DNA from: Symsagittifera roscoffensis
Lineage: Eukaryota > Xenacoelomorpha > Acoela > Convolutidae
NCBI RefSeq assembly: GCF_963678635.1
Contig: NC_087071.1
Location: forward strand, 34,403,680 to 34,467,679
Direction of reading: 5' to 3'
DNA length: 64,000 bases
Both the position numbers and the translations under genes were made by a program. Below the pieces are notes generated by a model. That model made no database searches. It was not told the DNA's origin and saw only the letters and a program-made list of their open reading frames with translations. Within the stretch, counting starts at the first letter, position 1; the number at the start of each line of letters is the position of its first letter. Shown piece by piece: positions 31,501 through 48,112 of this stretch.

Positions 31501-33649
31501 TTCAATAAATTTCAAAGAATTAAGATAGAAAAATTGGACAAACGTTGAAATTTTCAACCTTATATTTGGGTTCTTTCTGGATTTTTTCAGGTGTTGTAAA
31601 CCTTGCATCTAACTATGACCTTTAAATTTCTGAGATATGGCCTTTTTTAATGATTTTTAAAAAAATTTCAACGAACTTAGATATGAAAAACTTAACATTA
31701 TCCCAACTATGAGGTGATATTTTTGGATATGGCGTTTTTGTATTTTTTGAAAACTTTCAAAAGTTTTAAATTTCAATTCAAATGTTGATTTTAGTGCTCA
31801 AATTAATTGTTCTAATTTGGCTTCTGTATGGTTTTTAAAGTTTTTTCATTAAATTTACCACTAAAAAAGAAAAACGAGTCTAATGTTTTAAAATTAATGA
31901 CGCTGAATTCCATTTATAGTTTTGTTGATTTTGCAATTGAAACTGTTTCATTTTTTTTCAAATATGCAGTGTGCAGTTTAGGGTTTATGAGTTATAAATA
32001 CGAAGATCCGAAACTCAGTAGTTTTGAACATTTAACCATTTCAGTTGAAGTTGAGTTTTTTTATCGTTCAAATTTAGAAATCAAAACTGTTGCTGGATTC
32101 CCCCGTTTATTGCCTTGGTTGTAATCATTGCAATTTTCACGTTCACTACTGTTTGAAGCAACAACAATAAATCTATCTGTCTATCTATTATATATTTAAT
32201 TGCGGGCTTCACTAACTCGTCATGTTTAAGCTTCTTTAACCTATTATTCTGGCATGTTTAACGGAAGAGTTTTTTCACGTTTAAGCTATAACGTATTTTG
32301 CATTGCTTAAGATTTTTTTCAGTTTTCGAGCTTGAAATCAGTGTTTATTTCATTCTGTTTGAAATAAGCCTTCCAAAAATGTGTAATGTAGTGCTGCACA
32401 CCTAGGTTACATATTCAGTAGTAGTTTTGAACCTTTTTTCACGCACGATGGAATTATTTTACTATCAGAGGGCCGCCAGGCTCGAGAATAGTGAATTAAT
32501 TTCCCAATTTCTTGAAAAAATTATTGCCAAAATTCTTTAGTCAAAGAAAAGTGTTTGTGTTCATGCTTGTGTTTCAATTGTTTTTCACATTCTAAAATAC
32601 TTTTCTCACTTAAAAACATATTTTCAAACTACCTCAACAGCGCATTTGCAATCGTGCATGAAAAACATTCTTTCACGCCGATTGAACGCACGCTGCAGAT
32701 TAACTAGTTTTGTTAAAACATTTTTCATGTTCTGTTCTTTTCATGAACTGCGCATGATCGCATGCAAATTGACTAATTGTTAATTACCATATGAGGATAA
32801 ATTAAAGGTCAAATAAATTAAATTTCAATGTTAAATTAGATGAATGCCAAAGTGTTAAATTATGTTTGCTTAATGTAAACAATAGAGGCGAGAAATTCAG
32901 TAAAACCTAGTGACCACTGAAATTAACAAACTCGGATTAACAAGGTAAACTGAATCACTAATATTACTTTTTTAACGACAAGCTCAGACTCTAGAGAAGA
33001 TAGTCAACCTCACAAAGCGCATCCCTGACCGCACATTCACATGTTTCTCAATACATAATCCAAAACACAAAATGCTCCTTAACTACTTATCAAAAGTAGC
33101 CAGAGATTGTCTATTACATGGTGACTATGAGTGGGCGATGTTTCTTACTTTTCTCGACGAGCTGAAGATGACTGAAAAGTGAGTGTACTCAACGCCCAAA
33201 AAGCAAAACGACTTCGACTAACGCAGAGACACTAAAACAAGATCACTGCAGTAACTTGCTCAAAAAGCAGAAAAGAGGAGTTAAAGCTTAAAAACTGATC
33301 AGAGCCAATGAAAGAAGACAGCAGTATGAACAAGAGGAAGCTACAACTTGAAAACTGATGGATTACAGGCAGTGAACAAAGACAGCAGTGTGAACTAGAA
33401 GAAGCGTGGTTGACGGGTGCTGACAAATGCTACATTTGCTACACTTCGCCAGGATGTTCGTCTCTGAGCAAATGCAGCAAAATCAACGACAGCACCCGAT
33501 GCTTATGCAAACCCCGCAGAATGCAATCTTCGACCAACAGCCTACAAAAAATATGACCCAGCGAGCGAATAACAAAAGCCTAAGGGATCTTTCGCCCAAC
33601 TGCCCGCGCCGGTGGACAAATCATCTCAATAGAAACTGAAATTACAGTT

Positions 33650-35285
33650 GAATTCAGGATGACCGATATGACTTTGATGGAAACGTTTCTCGTACTTAAC
33701 GCAGTGAACTCACTTATCCTTGGTAACTCTTTGTTTCAAGGAGCACGACATGCAAGGGTGCCCCAAGTATAATCTACTCAAATTACCGGACCTGGCGCTC
33801 TAAATCAACGAAGTTTACCCTTGTCCTCTCGAAGCGACAAGTAGTTGCCCCTCTCCCAGTAAAACAGTCGTAATTGAGTGCCTGTCACAAGATATCTCAG
33901 CAAACATGGAAAAAAATTTAGGGACAGTTGTCCCATCGAAAGAATTAGAAAAGTGTAAATTTCCGACAACTTCAACAATAAATGAGGTTAACAAAACATT
34001 CAACATGACAGAACATTACTTTACAGTGCCTTTCAAAACCGAAATTGGAAAGTTTTCGAATCGGACATTATCCAAATTGGAAGAAGTGATGCCCATTGAG
34101 CCGCTCGCGCTATCAAAGAATGAAGCCGCAAGATATTGAATTAAGAATTCATGAATTAATTGATCAAAAGTCAAGCGCGCAAACAGCTTCACAATCGAGA
34201 CCATCGTCCGAGTTTGAATTTTTGGTTCCCAACGCCGGAAACGTGTCAGAATCCTGATTCCCTTACCATTAATCAACGGGAGATATATGGTCAAATCCTC
34301 CATTTTCGTTTTCAAAACTGAGAAAATTGATCCAACAAATCAAATTAAAGATCGATTGACCTTTCTAAACAAATTTTAGTGAGAGAATTTAGTGTTAACG
34401 GACGATCAAAGGTCGGAAGTGGAACATTTACTGGTCAAGTACTCGTACATATTTGTCAAATATGGACTTGACATCGGCTCCAACTCAAAATCAAAGATCG
34501 AGTTGATACCCGCGCTTGAACGCCCCCATACACAAGGACCACCCACGCCAATACATTTTGGAAAAATATTAATGGTTAAGCTTGCCCTAATGCATTAATT
34601 TTGACCAATGACAACCTTGTCGCATTCTAAATACAGTAGTCCGCTGTTTGCACATAGAAAAGCATCAGGTAGATTGTGAAAATTGATCGACTTCAGGCGA
34701 ATAAACAATTCAATCAAAAGTTATTATTTAAACAGCAATTTTCCAAGTTCAAATATGACCGATGCATCAAACCATTTCGCCGTAAAAAGCTTATTTACAA
34801 AGTTAAACTATTCACAAGCATACAATGTGTGCAAATGGCAAATGACCTTTCAGTCCAGCTCCTGGCGTTCAATTTTGGGCCAAGAACGTGTGCATATAAA
34901 TGCCTTGCTCTAGGGCTAAGTAAATCGGCCACGAGATTTTTTTTTCTTTCAAACGCCACTATCTTGATCCATGCTTAGAGGAAGATTTTTGTAGACAGTT
35001 CATGGACAATGTAGGAAGTGCTGTGAACAGCTTTCAAGAATTAATCATTACGCTCGAAAAGATATTCGAATGTGTTAGAAGGTCCTGTCTAACATTTTTG
35101 CCAATTAAATGTGAAATAGAACTCAGAGAGTGTCACTTGAGAAAGCCAAGAAAACGCCGTTATTAAATTAGATCAAAGTACCACAAACAGTGAAACAAGA
35201 AGAGAGACTGATAGGTTTTGTACAGTTCTTTAGAAACTACATGACGAGCCTGGGCGAGAAGTTGATACCGTTCTCCCGGTCTTAA
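33650..35285 (+). pseudogene. Ty3/Gypsy-like pol relic
   Basis: Scattered frames keep recognisable blocks. There is a pre-RT segment (MTEHYFTVPFKTEIGKFSN, MPIEPLALSKNEA). The RT start at about 34392-34560 has LLVKYSYIFVKYGLDIG. An RT stretch with LIDFRRINNSIKS lies at about 34683, and LIGFVQFFRNYM, typical of the region after the palm, is at about 35207-35245. Stops and frameshifts are many. No LTR pair or integrase is seen. This is an old copy inside intron 1 of TMEM184. Confidence 0.65.
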
Positions 35286-35879
35286 TTCATTTTTTCAGAA
35301 TTTTATGATAATTTGATTCGCGCTCATAGATAATTTCTCTACGATTACAATTTTTGGTCAGCTTTAGTGAAAGATTTCTGTTCATCGGAAGTGTGATTTC
35401 ATCTAGTTTAAGAAAAAAAGTGTACCTTCTATTTGTCCGGTAGCAAAAGGTTTTTGTCAAGAAAAATAAATTACTGATCTTTGCATGCTTTGTTTTTTTT
35501 AATGATATTCCGTCTCTTTTGGTGTTGCGAAGCTCTTCTTCGCCTCCGTGGCAAAAAAATAGTCTCTGACTTTGAATCTACTAAACAGCTTAGGCCTCTA
35601 GAGGCTAGCTTTACCCTCTGAAGCTTTTAAACCTCTATAGCAAAATCCGCCTTGTGTTAATGGACGAAGGTGAGCGTGGTTGCTTATTAACTTCCTGTAA
35701 CGTATGGTTATGTACATTCTGAAAACCTGAAGTTTCCACTTGTTTTTCTTGAAATTTTTAATGAAAGATTTCCATGTAGCTCAAATAACAAGTGAAGTTT
35801 TTTATAAATGCTGTCGTAACCATATCTGTTATTCTGCTAAGTGGCCTTAAGTTGCGTCCAAAATGTATGAAAAAATTAC

Positions 35880-36142
35880 AATAACTGCAGACGTCGAATC
35901 CGGATCAACAAGATTTGCTGGTTGTTGTGCCCAAAATGTTCTGGCCAGCAAAAAAATTTGAAGATTTTTTATGCGCAATAAAAATTCATTTGATGTTGAC
36001 AGTAAAAGAACGACTATATATGCTTTGGAAACTAGTCGTCAATATAAAACCAGATATGATCTCAGGGACTTTCAAAGAATCTGAAAAGTTTAAGCGTTTA
36101 ATGAAATATTTACCCAATTTATGCCCTAACGTTCCACTATGA
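35880..36142 (+). pseudogene. Possible gag-like relic
   Basis: The frame gives KKFEDFLCAIKIHLML and FKESEKFKRLMKYLPNL, which resemble the start of Gypsy-type gag proteins in spacing only. It follows the pol relic, in the wrong order for one element. The call is weak. Confidence 0.2.
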
Positions 36143-37497
36143 CTTCACGTAACCGACTAGGTAATCAGCAGCACGTTTTAACCTGCCTGTTTGCTCCATC
36201 GAGTGCCTATTATGAACTCATAGATAGGCGCGGCTCTATTATCTTTATATGGTTTTTTTATGCTTTACTCGGTAAATGTATAGAAGTGCTAGTGCACTTA
36301 AACCTTCTTGACCCATTGTGCTTCTCATATGTTTTTAGAAGACGTAATACAGAGAAAGATCTCTCTGCTTTGCAAGTAGAAACTGGCAAGGTGGCAAATT
36401 TCTGAAGAAGCTCAAATATATTTGGATGAAAACTTAGGATGAAACACGCGTTAAAATTGGTATTTCAACTTGGAGTATCACTCATAAATGGACGCGCTCG
36501 AGCGCCCCCTAAGCAGCGCTCCACCTATTGCATCACAGCTGTCCGACATGAGCTTTTCACCTTTGGTCGTTTTGAGACGTCAAAAGGCATACCACCCGAG
36601 GTTTTTTTTCAGGGAGAGATCAAATTGGCAAATATTTCAAGGAAGAAATTTTTTCTTGCGGTAAATGTCGTACATGGAAAGGATATGGTTAAGCTACAGA
36701 AATGCGTGTGTGAAAGCTACATGTAAAAGTCTAGCTTGAATTATCAAAGGCGCCTCGGTCTGATTGATTACTAGTAACATACTGAAGCGGGCCATATTTA
36801 TTAATTTACCTTTTCCATAATAAATAAAGATGGCCGTGGTTGGAAACTTTTAGGTACTTAATGGAGCAGTCGAGTTCTCTTAATTTGTATTTCATGCGTG
36901 GGGGTTATATTTTCAATGTTCTAAAAATAATTTGTATAATTTGTGTTTCAAAGTTCGGGGGTATATTTTTAATGTTCTAAATATCGGCAATATCGGTGGC
37001 CATGATCCATTCAGTAAAATATTCGTTTTTAGAATATTTTGTTTGTTTATTTTTTTATGTGCTGAAAAAATGTTGAAAAATCTGGAAATACGTGAAAGCA
37101 ATAGGTTTCGATGTCAAGCGCAGCAGTTTTTTTGTTTTAAATACGCTGGCCGAAAACATTAATGCTGTTCTATATTGTCAATAAAAAAACAATATAGAAT
37201 ATATAGAAAACATTAATTATAGAAACATTTCCTTCTACTCGATGGTTTTTATCGTGTAAAAAAGTTATTACAGTGGTACTACATAATCATCTGCTTTAAA
37301 ACTTTTGGCTCAGAGACGTCTGAAAACAGACATATTGTCTAATCGCAATCCACCAGACTGGTCTCGTAGATGAATGATTATTTATAAAATTATGTTAGAT
37401 GAATTTAAACTTTTATGGAAATAAATCATTATATTAAGGATCAACCGTACAAGTTTCCGCCAAATCGATTTAGAGGGGAGAAAATATGGATTTTTCG

Positions 37498-37940
37498 CAG
37501 GGGGCGGATCTAGGATTTTCTCGAGGGGGGGGGGGGGCGGATTTTCAAAAAATTTTGACGACCTTTTTCTAAGGTCGATCAGATTGATTTTCCGAGCTCT
37601 CCCAAAGCAGTAAAACGATCCTGTCCTGTTTTGGCCAAATTTTCTGCGCCGCAGGCAATTTTTTGAAAAAACAGGTCAAAAAAGCCGTTTTTGTGCACTT
37701 TTTGAAAAATTTTGACAAAAAAATCGCGTTTTTTTTGGCGTGCGCTCCCCCTCAAAATAAGTATATATTGGCGCCAAAGGCACCTTTAAAAAAATTTTAG
37801 GGTCGGTCGGCCAAAAATGGATGTCTTAGTCTTAAAAATTACCAAAGGGGGGACCCTTTGGGTTGGCAGGGGGTCGAATCCCTGAGGAAGGCAAGGCGTC
37901 CGCCCACCCCCCCCCCCCCCCCCCCCTAAATCCGCCCCTG
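37498..37940 (-). mobile_element. hAT-type MITE, copy 1
   Basis: 443 bp with terminal inverted repeats CAGGGGGCGGATCTAG and CTAAATCCGCCCCTG. It is flanked by an 8-bp duplication (ATTTTTCG 37490-37497, ATTTTTCA 37941-37948), as expected for hAT elements. Internal G12 and C20 runs lie next to the ends. No coding capacity. Orientation is set opposite to the copies at 38302 and 57844. Confidence 0.85.
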
Positions 37941-38301
37941 ATTTTTCATGAACTAATTGTGAGAATAGCCTAGATTTTTTCAAAATTAACCGCTCTACTG
38001 AACAAAGTTGAATTAAAACATTAAGCTAAGAATTAACTGTATACAAATACAATCCCGCATACAAAAATGTAAGAACCAAACTTATTTGCTCGATAGCATG
38101 AAATGCATATTTTATACAGATTCAATTTTCAGTTTTAATACCTGCTTGGGGAGAGCATTCTACGGTAGGTCACTTAGAGGGGGGGATTGTACGGTTGAAC
38201 CTGTATTAATATTGCACAATTGAGCGCTTGGCAAGCAGGACGACAAATTATAAACACGACAAATGAGCATTTGTATTGATCGAGTTCAGTTGTTCGCAGA
38301 A

Positions 38302-38644
38302 ACAATTCGACCCCCTCATCGACCAAAGGGTCCCACTTTGGTATTTTTTCATGGCATTCATTTTCGGCCGACCAATTCTAAAGTTGCCTTCAGCACCAAT
38401 ATATACTAATTTTGAAGGCAGCACGCGTCAAAAAACGCGATTTTTTTTAGTCAAAAATTTTCAACAAGTGCCCAAAAACGGCATTATTGACATGTTTTTT
38501 CAAAAATTTGCCTGCGGCGCAACTTTTTTTTGTCAAACTACAGTGTTGTAGTAACGCTCGGAAAATCAATTCGATCGACCTAAAAAGGTTGATAAAATGT
38601 TTTGAAATTCCGCCCTCCTCGAGTTAATCCTGGATCCGACCCTG
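38302..38644 (+). mobile_element. hAT-type MITE, copy 2 (5'-incomplete)
   Basis: Shares ttcgaccccctNNNcgacc, caatatata and cctgcggcgca blocks with copy 1, but in the opposite orientation. It ends with CTGGATCCGACCCTG at 38644. The left end is missing. It stops about 100 bp before TMEM184 exon 2. Confidence 0.7.
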
Positions 38645-38746
38645 CCGGACACAATTTATATTATATTTCTATGGTGTACGGCCAGTAAGCAGACAACCTT
38701 TTAATCAGACTGGCCTAGTATTTATTTTACTAAAGCGTTGTTTCAG

Positions 38747-38912
38747 ATCTACCATCATTTGAAGAACTACACAGTTCCGAATGAGCAGAGGTGGATAGTA
38801 AGGATTCTGTGCATCGTGCCAATCTACACACTCTCTTCGTGGATCTCGATTCTCTGCTTCAATCGCAGCAATGTCTTCATCTACTTCAATGCAATCCGAG
38901 ACTGCTACGAGG
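38747..38912 (+). CDS. TMEM184B: TMEM184 exon 2
   Basis: Acceptor tgtttcag ends at 38746 and the donor is GAGG|gtaaaa. Phase 0 in, phase 1 out. Encodes IYHHLKNYTVPNEQRWIVRI, the conserved start of the family, a second membrane segment (ILCIVPIYTLSSWISILCF) and NAIRDCYE. Confidence 0.95.
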
Positions 38913-40207
<1,295 letters not shown>

Positions 40208-41492
40208 TGAGTCACTCTCAAATCACTCTTTGTTTTCTCACCCCAATGGATCGATTAGAAACTGTTCTATTTAGTCCTCAAGCGTTTGTCTAGATATCTC
40301 ACTGGAAAAATTTATATGATTCAAGCTCGAATTAAATTTAAAGCAATTAGCAATTAATAGTTTTTTCATCGTTCTCATTGTGATATTTGATAAACTCTAT
40401 GAGAATAGTATTGTGTAAAAAATGATAGGTGGTGTAAAAAAACTAGGAGGAGCTATTAGAGCATTTAATACATTGAGCTAAAATTGAAGAATCATTTTTA
40501 GTACTGCGTTAAATCCAGAATACCCGGTTGAGATGAAGAAGTCATTATTCAGACGAAAATGGGTCATTGCTTAAATTTGTTCAGACTGTTTGGTCCTCTC
40601 CAAATAATTTATTCAGTTTGCGGGGAGGGAAATTGCTCCTCAAAATTGCTAACAGGCTTTTTGGCATACAAATAAAGCACCGCAAGTAACATTTTGGACT
40701 CGAAGCGAACTAGTCAAGTTGTCTATTAACGGCTTGATACATGCTACGCGTTACGTCAATATTTGTTTTTTAAATGAATCAATTAATTAGAAAAAGGCAA
40801 ATTTGTAAGAAGACAAATTCTTCTATTGAAGTTTTTGAAGCAATCTTGTTTTTCCTCCTAATGAATTAAATGATATTGACAGCCAAAGTGACTTTCTTTG
40901 CCCTCATTGAAATTGAAAGAAAGCTGCTTCCCATGCCTCGGTTCCATTCAAATGTCCCTTTCACATTTCCCCTTCAATTAAGTAATATGGTTATGTGATT
41001 ATTCTGTTTTTTTTTTGGCATTAACGGATGAAGCATGGTTTTAATTGCATCCTTTTTGGGACCCCTTTGCATCCGCTGTTGAAAGCATTATTGTCGCTAA
41101 ATTAATGAAGGATCTTTTTTGGTTGGGAAACGCTAAAAACATGTTTCTAAACAAATGCTTCACAGCATCATAGCAGCAAGTAATCTAAGACCCGGTTATA
41201 ACTTCTTAATTGGTTTGAGATAGGTTAACGGAATCCGTTTCTAATCCATAGAGGAGGATAATGTGGACTGCTACATTGTTTATCGTAAAGATTTGGTAGC
41301 AAATTTGAAGAAAAAAAAGATTTCATCTGGACAGATTAAATATTAGCGTGGGGGGGGGGGGGGGGACTAGCTATTTCCCTCTTTTTTTATTAGTGAGTCG
41401 CGATTCGCTTTCCCCCAATCATTACGATGCATGACGCATGTATAAAATGCATTGATTGAATGTTCATTCTTCCTTTGTTTTGTGTTCTGCAG

Positions 41493-41528
41493 TGTTAAAA
41501 CATGGTACCCCTGCTTGCGAAGCAATTA
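41493..41528 (+). CDS. TMEM184B: Candidate 36-nt cassette exon of TMEM184
   Basis: A consensus acceptor (gttctgcag) and a consensus donor (TA|gtaagt) enclose exactly 36 nt with phase 2 at both ends, so it can be included or skipped without a frame change. It would add VKTWYPCLRSNY between exon 3 and exon 5. The family protein aligns without this segment: exon 5 joined to exon 3 already has the same length as the human sequence. It is therefore probably an optional exon, or a chance match. Confidence 0.5.
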
Positions 41529-42370
41529 GTAAGTAAGAATCACACTTACCTTGATTTCTGCTATCCAGCCAATCAAAACACCTGTTTAGTATTCTAATTG
41601 AATTGGTGGTTTGTTTCTTTTCTAATACATTTGGGTTGAGGTCAAATCAAATACTGGTGCTTTGTAGGTGCTGTTTCTAATATTTCACAGAATATGGTTT
41701 CAGAGAAAAGTTTTTAAATGGTACTTTTTCAATGTCAACAAAGATATCCGGTTGCTGTGCAAGGAGTTTCTAATTGACAGTGATACGCTAAATGACTTTC
41801 AAAACTAGTTTTCTGTTTTAGTAAATCAAGTTTTCTTAGCCTAAAAGACTAAATTATATTTAAGTTTTCATATAGCGAACGTTAATCGATCGCTTGCTCG
41901 TTCGAATCGAACTAAATCTTTGTAAAAATTTTTAATGTTCGAAGCTCGACTGAAGGAGCTTTAATTTGATATATCACTCGAACCATTCAAATGATTATTT
42001 GTGGTATCTGATTTTGAGTGGATCTAGAAAATTAAAAAAAACTCAATACAAATTTCGTCCCCATTTTCAAGGGTCGGAACAGAAACAGGGTTTGTCTATT
42101 TTCAATCAAAAGATTTCGCCGAAGAAAATTTTGATAGAGTAGGTATGTTTTTACTGCTCTTGTTTCTTTCCTAATTAATATGGTGGTTGAGTCATATCAT
42201 TAATGTACAATCACAGTAATCAATCAGAATGTTATTTCAAACATTTACTTTTCTCAATTAATACAAATGTTTAAACCTGATTAGGGTAAATTTATGCCTT
42301 CAGTATTTATGAACATCCTTATTTACTAACTACTAACTCAATTGATGTTTTGTTTTTGTTGTAAACTTTT

Positions 42371-42766
42371 AAAGAGAAATGAACGTAGTATAGACTCTGA
42401 TATAGGTCTTGGTGATATTTTTGTTTGCTTTTTTCACTTATGTGCACTTTTGAGTTCAATTGAAATTTATCTGCCAAAAGTGACTTAAACATCACTCCAA
42501 ATACGAACGTTGAAATGGCGCAAAAAGCGTGAACGAGTTCTAGTTTCGAAAGTGGAAGTTAATTTATAGATTTCCCAGCGCAATAAAAACTTGACCCTAT
42601 TGATCCACTTTTTTTAAATTGGGTTAATTTTATCAAAAAAGCACCACGCATAAATTTTTCTTAAAATTTGAAGTAAGGGCATATATTTTTTGAAATTTGA
42701 AAATTTGAAGTTTTATCAAAAACAAGTCCGTTTTTTTCCTGTTTCCTTGCGTTCATTACTTTTTTC
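42371..42766. mobile_element. AAGAGTAATGAACG-end MITE, copy 1
   Basis: Starts AAAGAGAAATGAACGTAGTA and ends CGTTCATTACTTTTTTCC, an imperfect terminal inverted repeat of about 15 bp. The internal sequence is shared with copies at 46075 and 55171 (tttcgaaagtggaa, gcgcaataaaaac blocks). Non-coding. Confidence 0.7.
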
Positions 42767-44888
42767 CAACTGTCAGTTGGCTGTGTTCTGATTTGATTTT
42801 ATTTAATCAACTGTAGTGAGTACATATAACAGCGGTCATAAACATACTCACAGGGATCAAACTCGCGGACCATAAGGCTCCTCAAGGATTCGCCCTTTTA
42901 AGGAAGACTTTCACCAAAAATTGAGAAGAGTCAGGATTAATTTCGGTTTAATTCTTAATTGGTGTACTTTGCATGCTTGATAAAAATTATTGTAAGCGTA
43001 GATTATTTCCTTTCATGGCCTGAATGAAGTACTGCGTATCGTTTTTTAAATAGGAAACACGCTCTTTTAAAGTACATAAAAAAGTATTGAATCTAAATTT
43101 ATCTTTTCAATTTATTTTTAATTTCCTTTCAGAAAATGTTGATAACCGTCATAATTGGTCTCTTTCGTCAATGCTTTCGGTGAAAATCAAATATTTATTG
43201 CAAATATTAACAATTCGAACTAGAACTTGGCTAAAGGATTTTTTTAAAATAAGATTCCATGCAGTTAGATATTTTTAGAAGTTCAAAGATGTTCACTTTG
43301 GAGGATTGTGGATTAAAAGTAAAAGCAAGACACTTTTATGTCAAAGCTAACTCAAGTCAATAAATACTGACTTTTCCCCTTCTAAAGATAATTAGAAAAG
43401 GGACGAAGGAAATGAACAGATTGTCTTTGGGAAAAGGGGAAACAAAATGTTTAAAGACCGAAATGTGTTCGTTACATAGATCGGTGCATAAGCAGATCTT
43501 TTAATTGAGTTTTTCAGTTTTAAATAGCTCATTGAATTGTTTAGCACCGAGCTTGAAAAGGTCGATAATCCAAAATTCAAGCTGCAGTTGCCCTGAATAT
43601 GACTCCAAAAACGAGTTCTAATATTAATTTTATGTAATGATTACGGAAACATGACGTTAAATTATTAAAGCTAAATACTTGAAACTGATTTTATAAATGC
43701 CAATCTGCTTACCATTCTTCTAAATTTACAAGCCCATTGAAGTTTTCCAAACCTTGGTACCAACATGAACCCAATTTTTAATTTGCATTTTTATTGTACC
43801 CTACTGTAGTACCTAGATTTAAATTGTCAATCGTGGTATTGGCTTTTTGTTGCTAAGTTTTTGCGTAGGCGAAGGTTGAAGGAAAAGCGATTTGTGAATT
43901 AATAAATGTAGCGTTATTGCTTTTTCGGGTGACGCTGGTTTGGTTGGCATGTTTAGGGATGAAAAAAAAGTACAGATTGGAAAATTCTAATCAACTGAAG
44001 CGGAGACTATCTTCCCATTTTTCAATATCCTCTCTTGAAAATGAAGTAGTGCTGTTAATCGAAGGAAGGTTTGACCTAAAAATTATTCATCTGAATCCAC
44101 AAAAGTTGAAGAAACGTATATTCAAATAGAAAAAAAAACCATTTCCTAATTTTTGTTAAATGATGAAAGTGAAACAAGAATTTAGCGCTTGTTTCTTGTG
44201 TTTACTTTGCTCAAATTTTTGTCGGTCTGTTTTTAAGGGATTTATGTAGAGTTTTTGAAGTATACATTAGCTCTTTTTGCTGCCTGAAACATTTGCATTT
44301 ATGTTATTGTGCAATTGGTATCTGTGACGTACACACTGAAAGCGTGCAGGTATGTTAAACAAATGGGGAAAGGTAATTACGTGCTTGTTTATTGAGGAAA
44401 ATTGCATGAAGGTAATGGGAGAAATATGAAGCTAGTTGAAAATTTTGGTGGGTGTTGACGAGCTACTTAGTTTATTATATTTATATATTTTTTCCCAAAT
44501 GCTACAGGCATTATTTTTATCTATCTTCTACTAAAGGGTTTCTGCGACCTTTAAGTGAGGGAAATTCTACAATTTTGATAAATCATGCTTGAAATTTATC
44601 TTGGCAGTACATGTCTCGTTTGCGTGTATGACGACAAATTATTTCGGCGTGATTTGAAAACGTAAAAAAGTTCGATTTGAAAAAGGTTGTATTTATCAAA
44701 AGATTGATTCAAAACTTTAAATCTTGATAAGTTAAACTATACTAAGATAGCGACGGTATTTCGCAGTTAAAAATAATGTGAATTCTTGACGTGTTTTTTA
44801 AAGATCATAGTTTTAGAATTATCTTTGTCCGTTTGATAATTTCTGTTCTACGATCTATTTTATTTGTAGTTTTGGTGTATTGTTTCAG

Positions 44889-44964
44889 TGCAACCTGCAG
44901 GAACTGCACCTGCTGGCTCAATGGACTGCAATACACCATCAGTTTCCTCAGATTCTGCAAACAG
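44889..44964 (+). CDS. TMEM184B: TMEM184 exon 5
   Basis: Acceptor attgtttcag. Donor CAG|gtccta is weak (non-consensus after GT). Phase 2 in, phase 0 out. Encodes ATCRNCTCWLNGLQYTIS and FLRFCKQ; it is rich in Cys at the position where relatives also carry several Cys. Confidence 0.9.
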
Positions 44965-46949
<1,985 letters not shown>

Positions 46950-47752
46950 TAAATAGAAACACAACACTCTTCAGCTTCATTTATCCATTTACTGCTATAA
47001 TTTTGTTCATTTTTACATGAGGGAAATGCTCTTGATGTAAACTAAAAAATACCTGATGGGTTTTTTTTGGTTTGCTCCTGTCTTTTTTCTGGGCTATTTA
47101 TGTGAGCACTGTGATCGGTTTTCAATTTATTTGGAAGCTTGTATATATTTTTTTTGGCTTTATTTTGTCATCAATTAGTAATCCTAGAAATTATACCGAA
47201 GAACAAAATTAAGAAGCGCCATTATCATCTATATATGGAAGATTATAGCCAGAATAATAACAAGGATCGCAGATTACTGTGCAAGTAGCGCTAAATGTTC
47301 CGATCATAGTCCTTAGAAAAACAACAAATTTTTTTTTTCACATTGTGTAATTTTTTCTGCGTGGTGTGATAACAGGGTCTGACGGAAAAGTATAACCTAA
47401 CGAATTTAGGCAAATTAGACGAAAATGTTAGTAGAAAAATGACTAGAAAAGAAAAAATAAATAAAATCATTTTTGCAGAATCAAAATCATTCATGTTCCC
47501 AAAATGGCGCTAAAAACTCCAAAAACTAATTTTACTTGCTTAAAACTAATTTTTCAGGGCTTAAAGTAAGCATAAATAAGCTGTTGTACACCTGCTCGGT
47601 AGCTCGCTCTAACTTTGCGCGGAAAAAAAGAGGGAAAACAAAACTAAAACAACCGAATACAAAGTTCCTCCACGTTTTTCAAATGGTCGGAACAAAAAAG
47701 CGAAGCTAAAAAGGAAAAAGATCTTTTCACTTTCATATGTAGATAACTGTAG

Positions 47753-48112
<360 letters not shown>

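Larger units (their letters stand above)
30062..38746 (+). other. TMEM184 intron 1 (8.7 kb)
   Basis: The intron holds a tRNA-derived repeat (31.0 kb), a degenerate 121-bp minisatellite (31.3-31.5 kb), paired dispersed repeats, a Ty3/Gypsy relic (33.6-35.3 kb), hAT-like MITE copies at 37.5 and 38.3 kb, and otherwise AT-rich sequence. Short frames at 36.1-36.7 kb show no recognisable domain. Confidence 0.6.

Noticed and set aside
32165-32320. CTAT repeat considered as a CRISPR-like or satellite array
   Set aside because: Only a short microsatellite at the end of a dispersed repeat; no spacers and a eukaryotic context.
36139-36726. Two plus-strand frames of 88 and 95 codons in intron 1
   Set aside because: No domain, biased composition and no splice context; best explained as chance or old repeat DNA.
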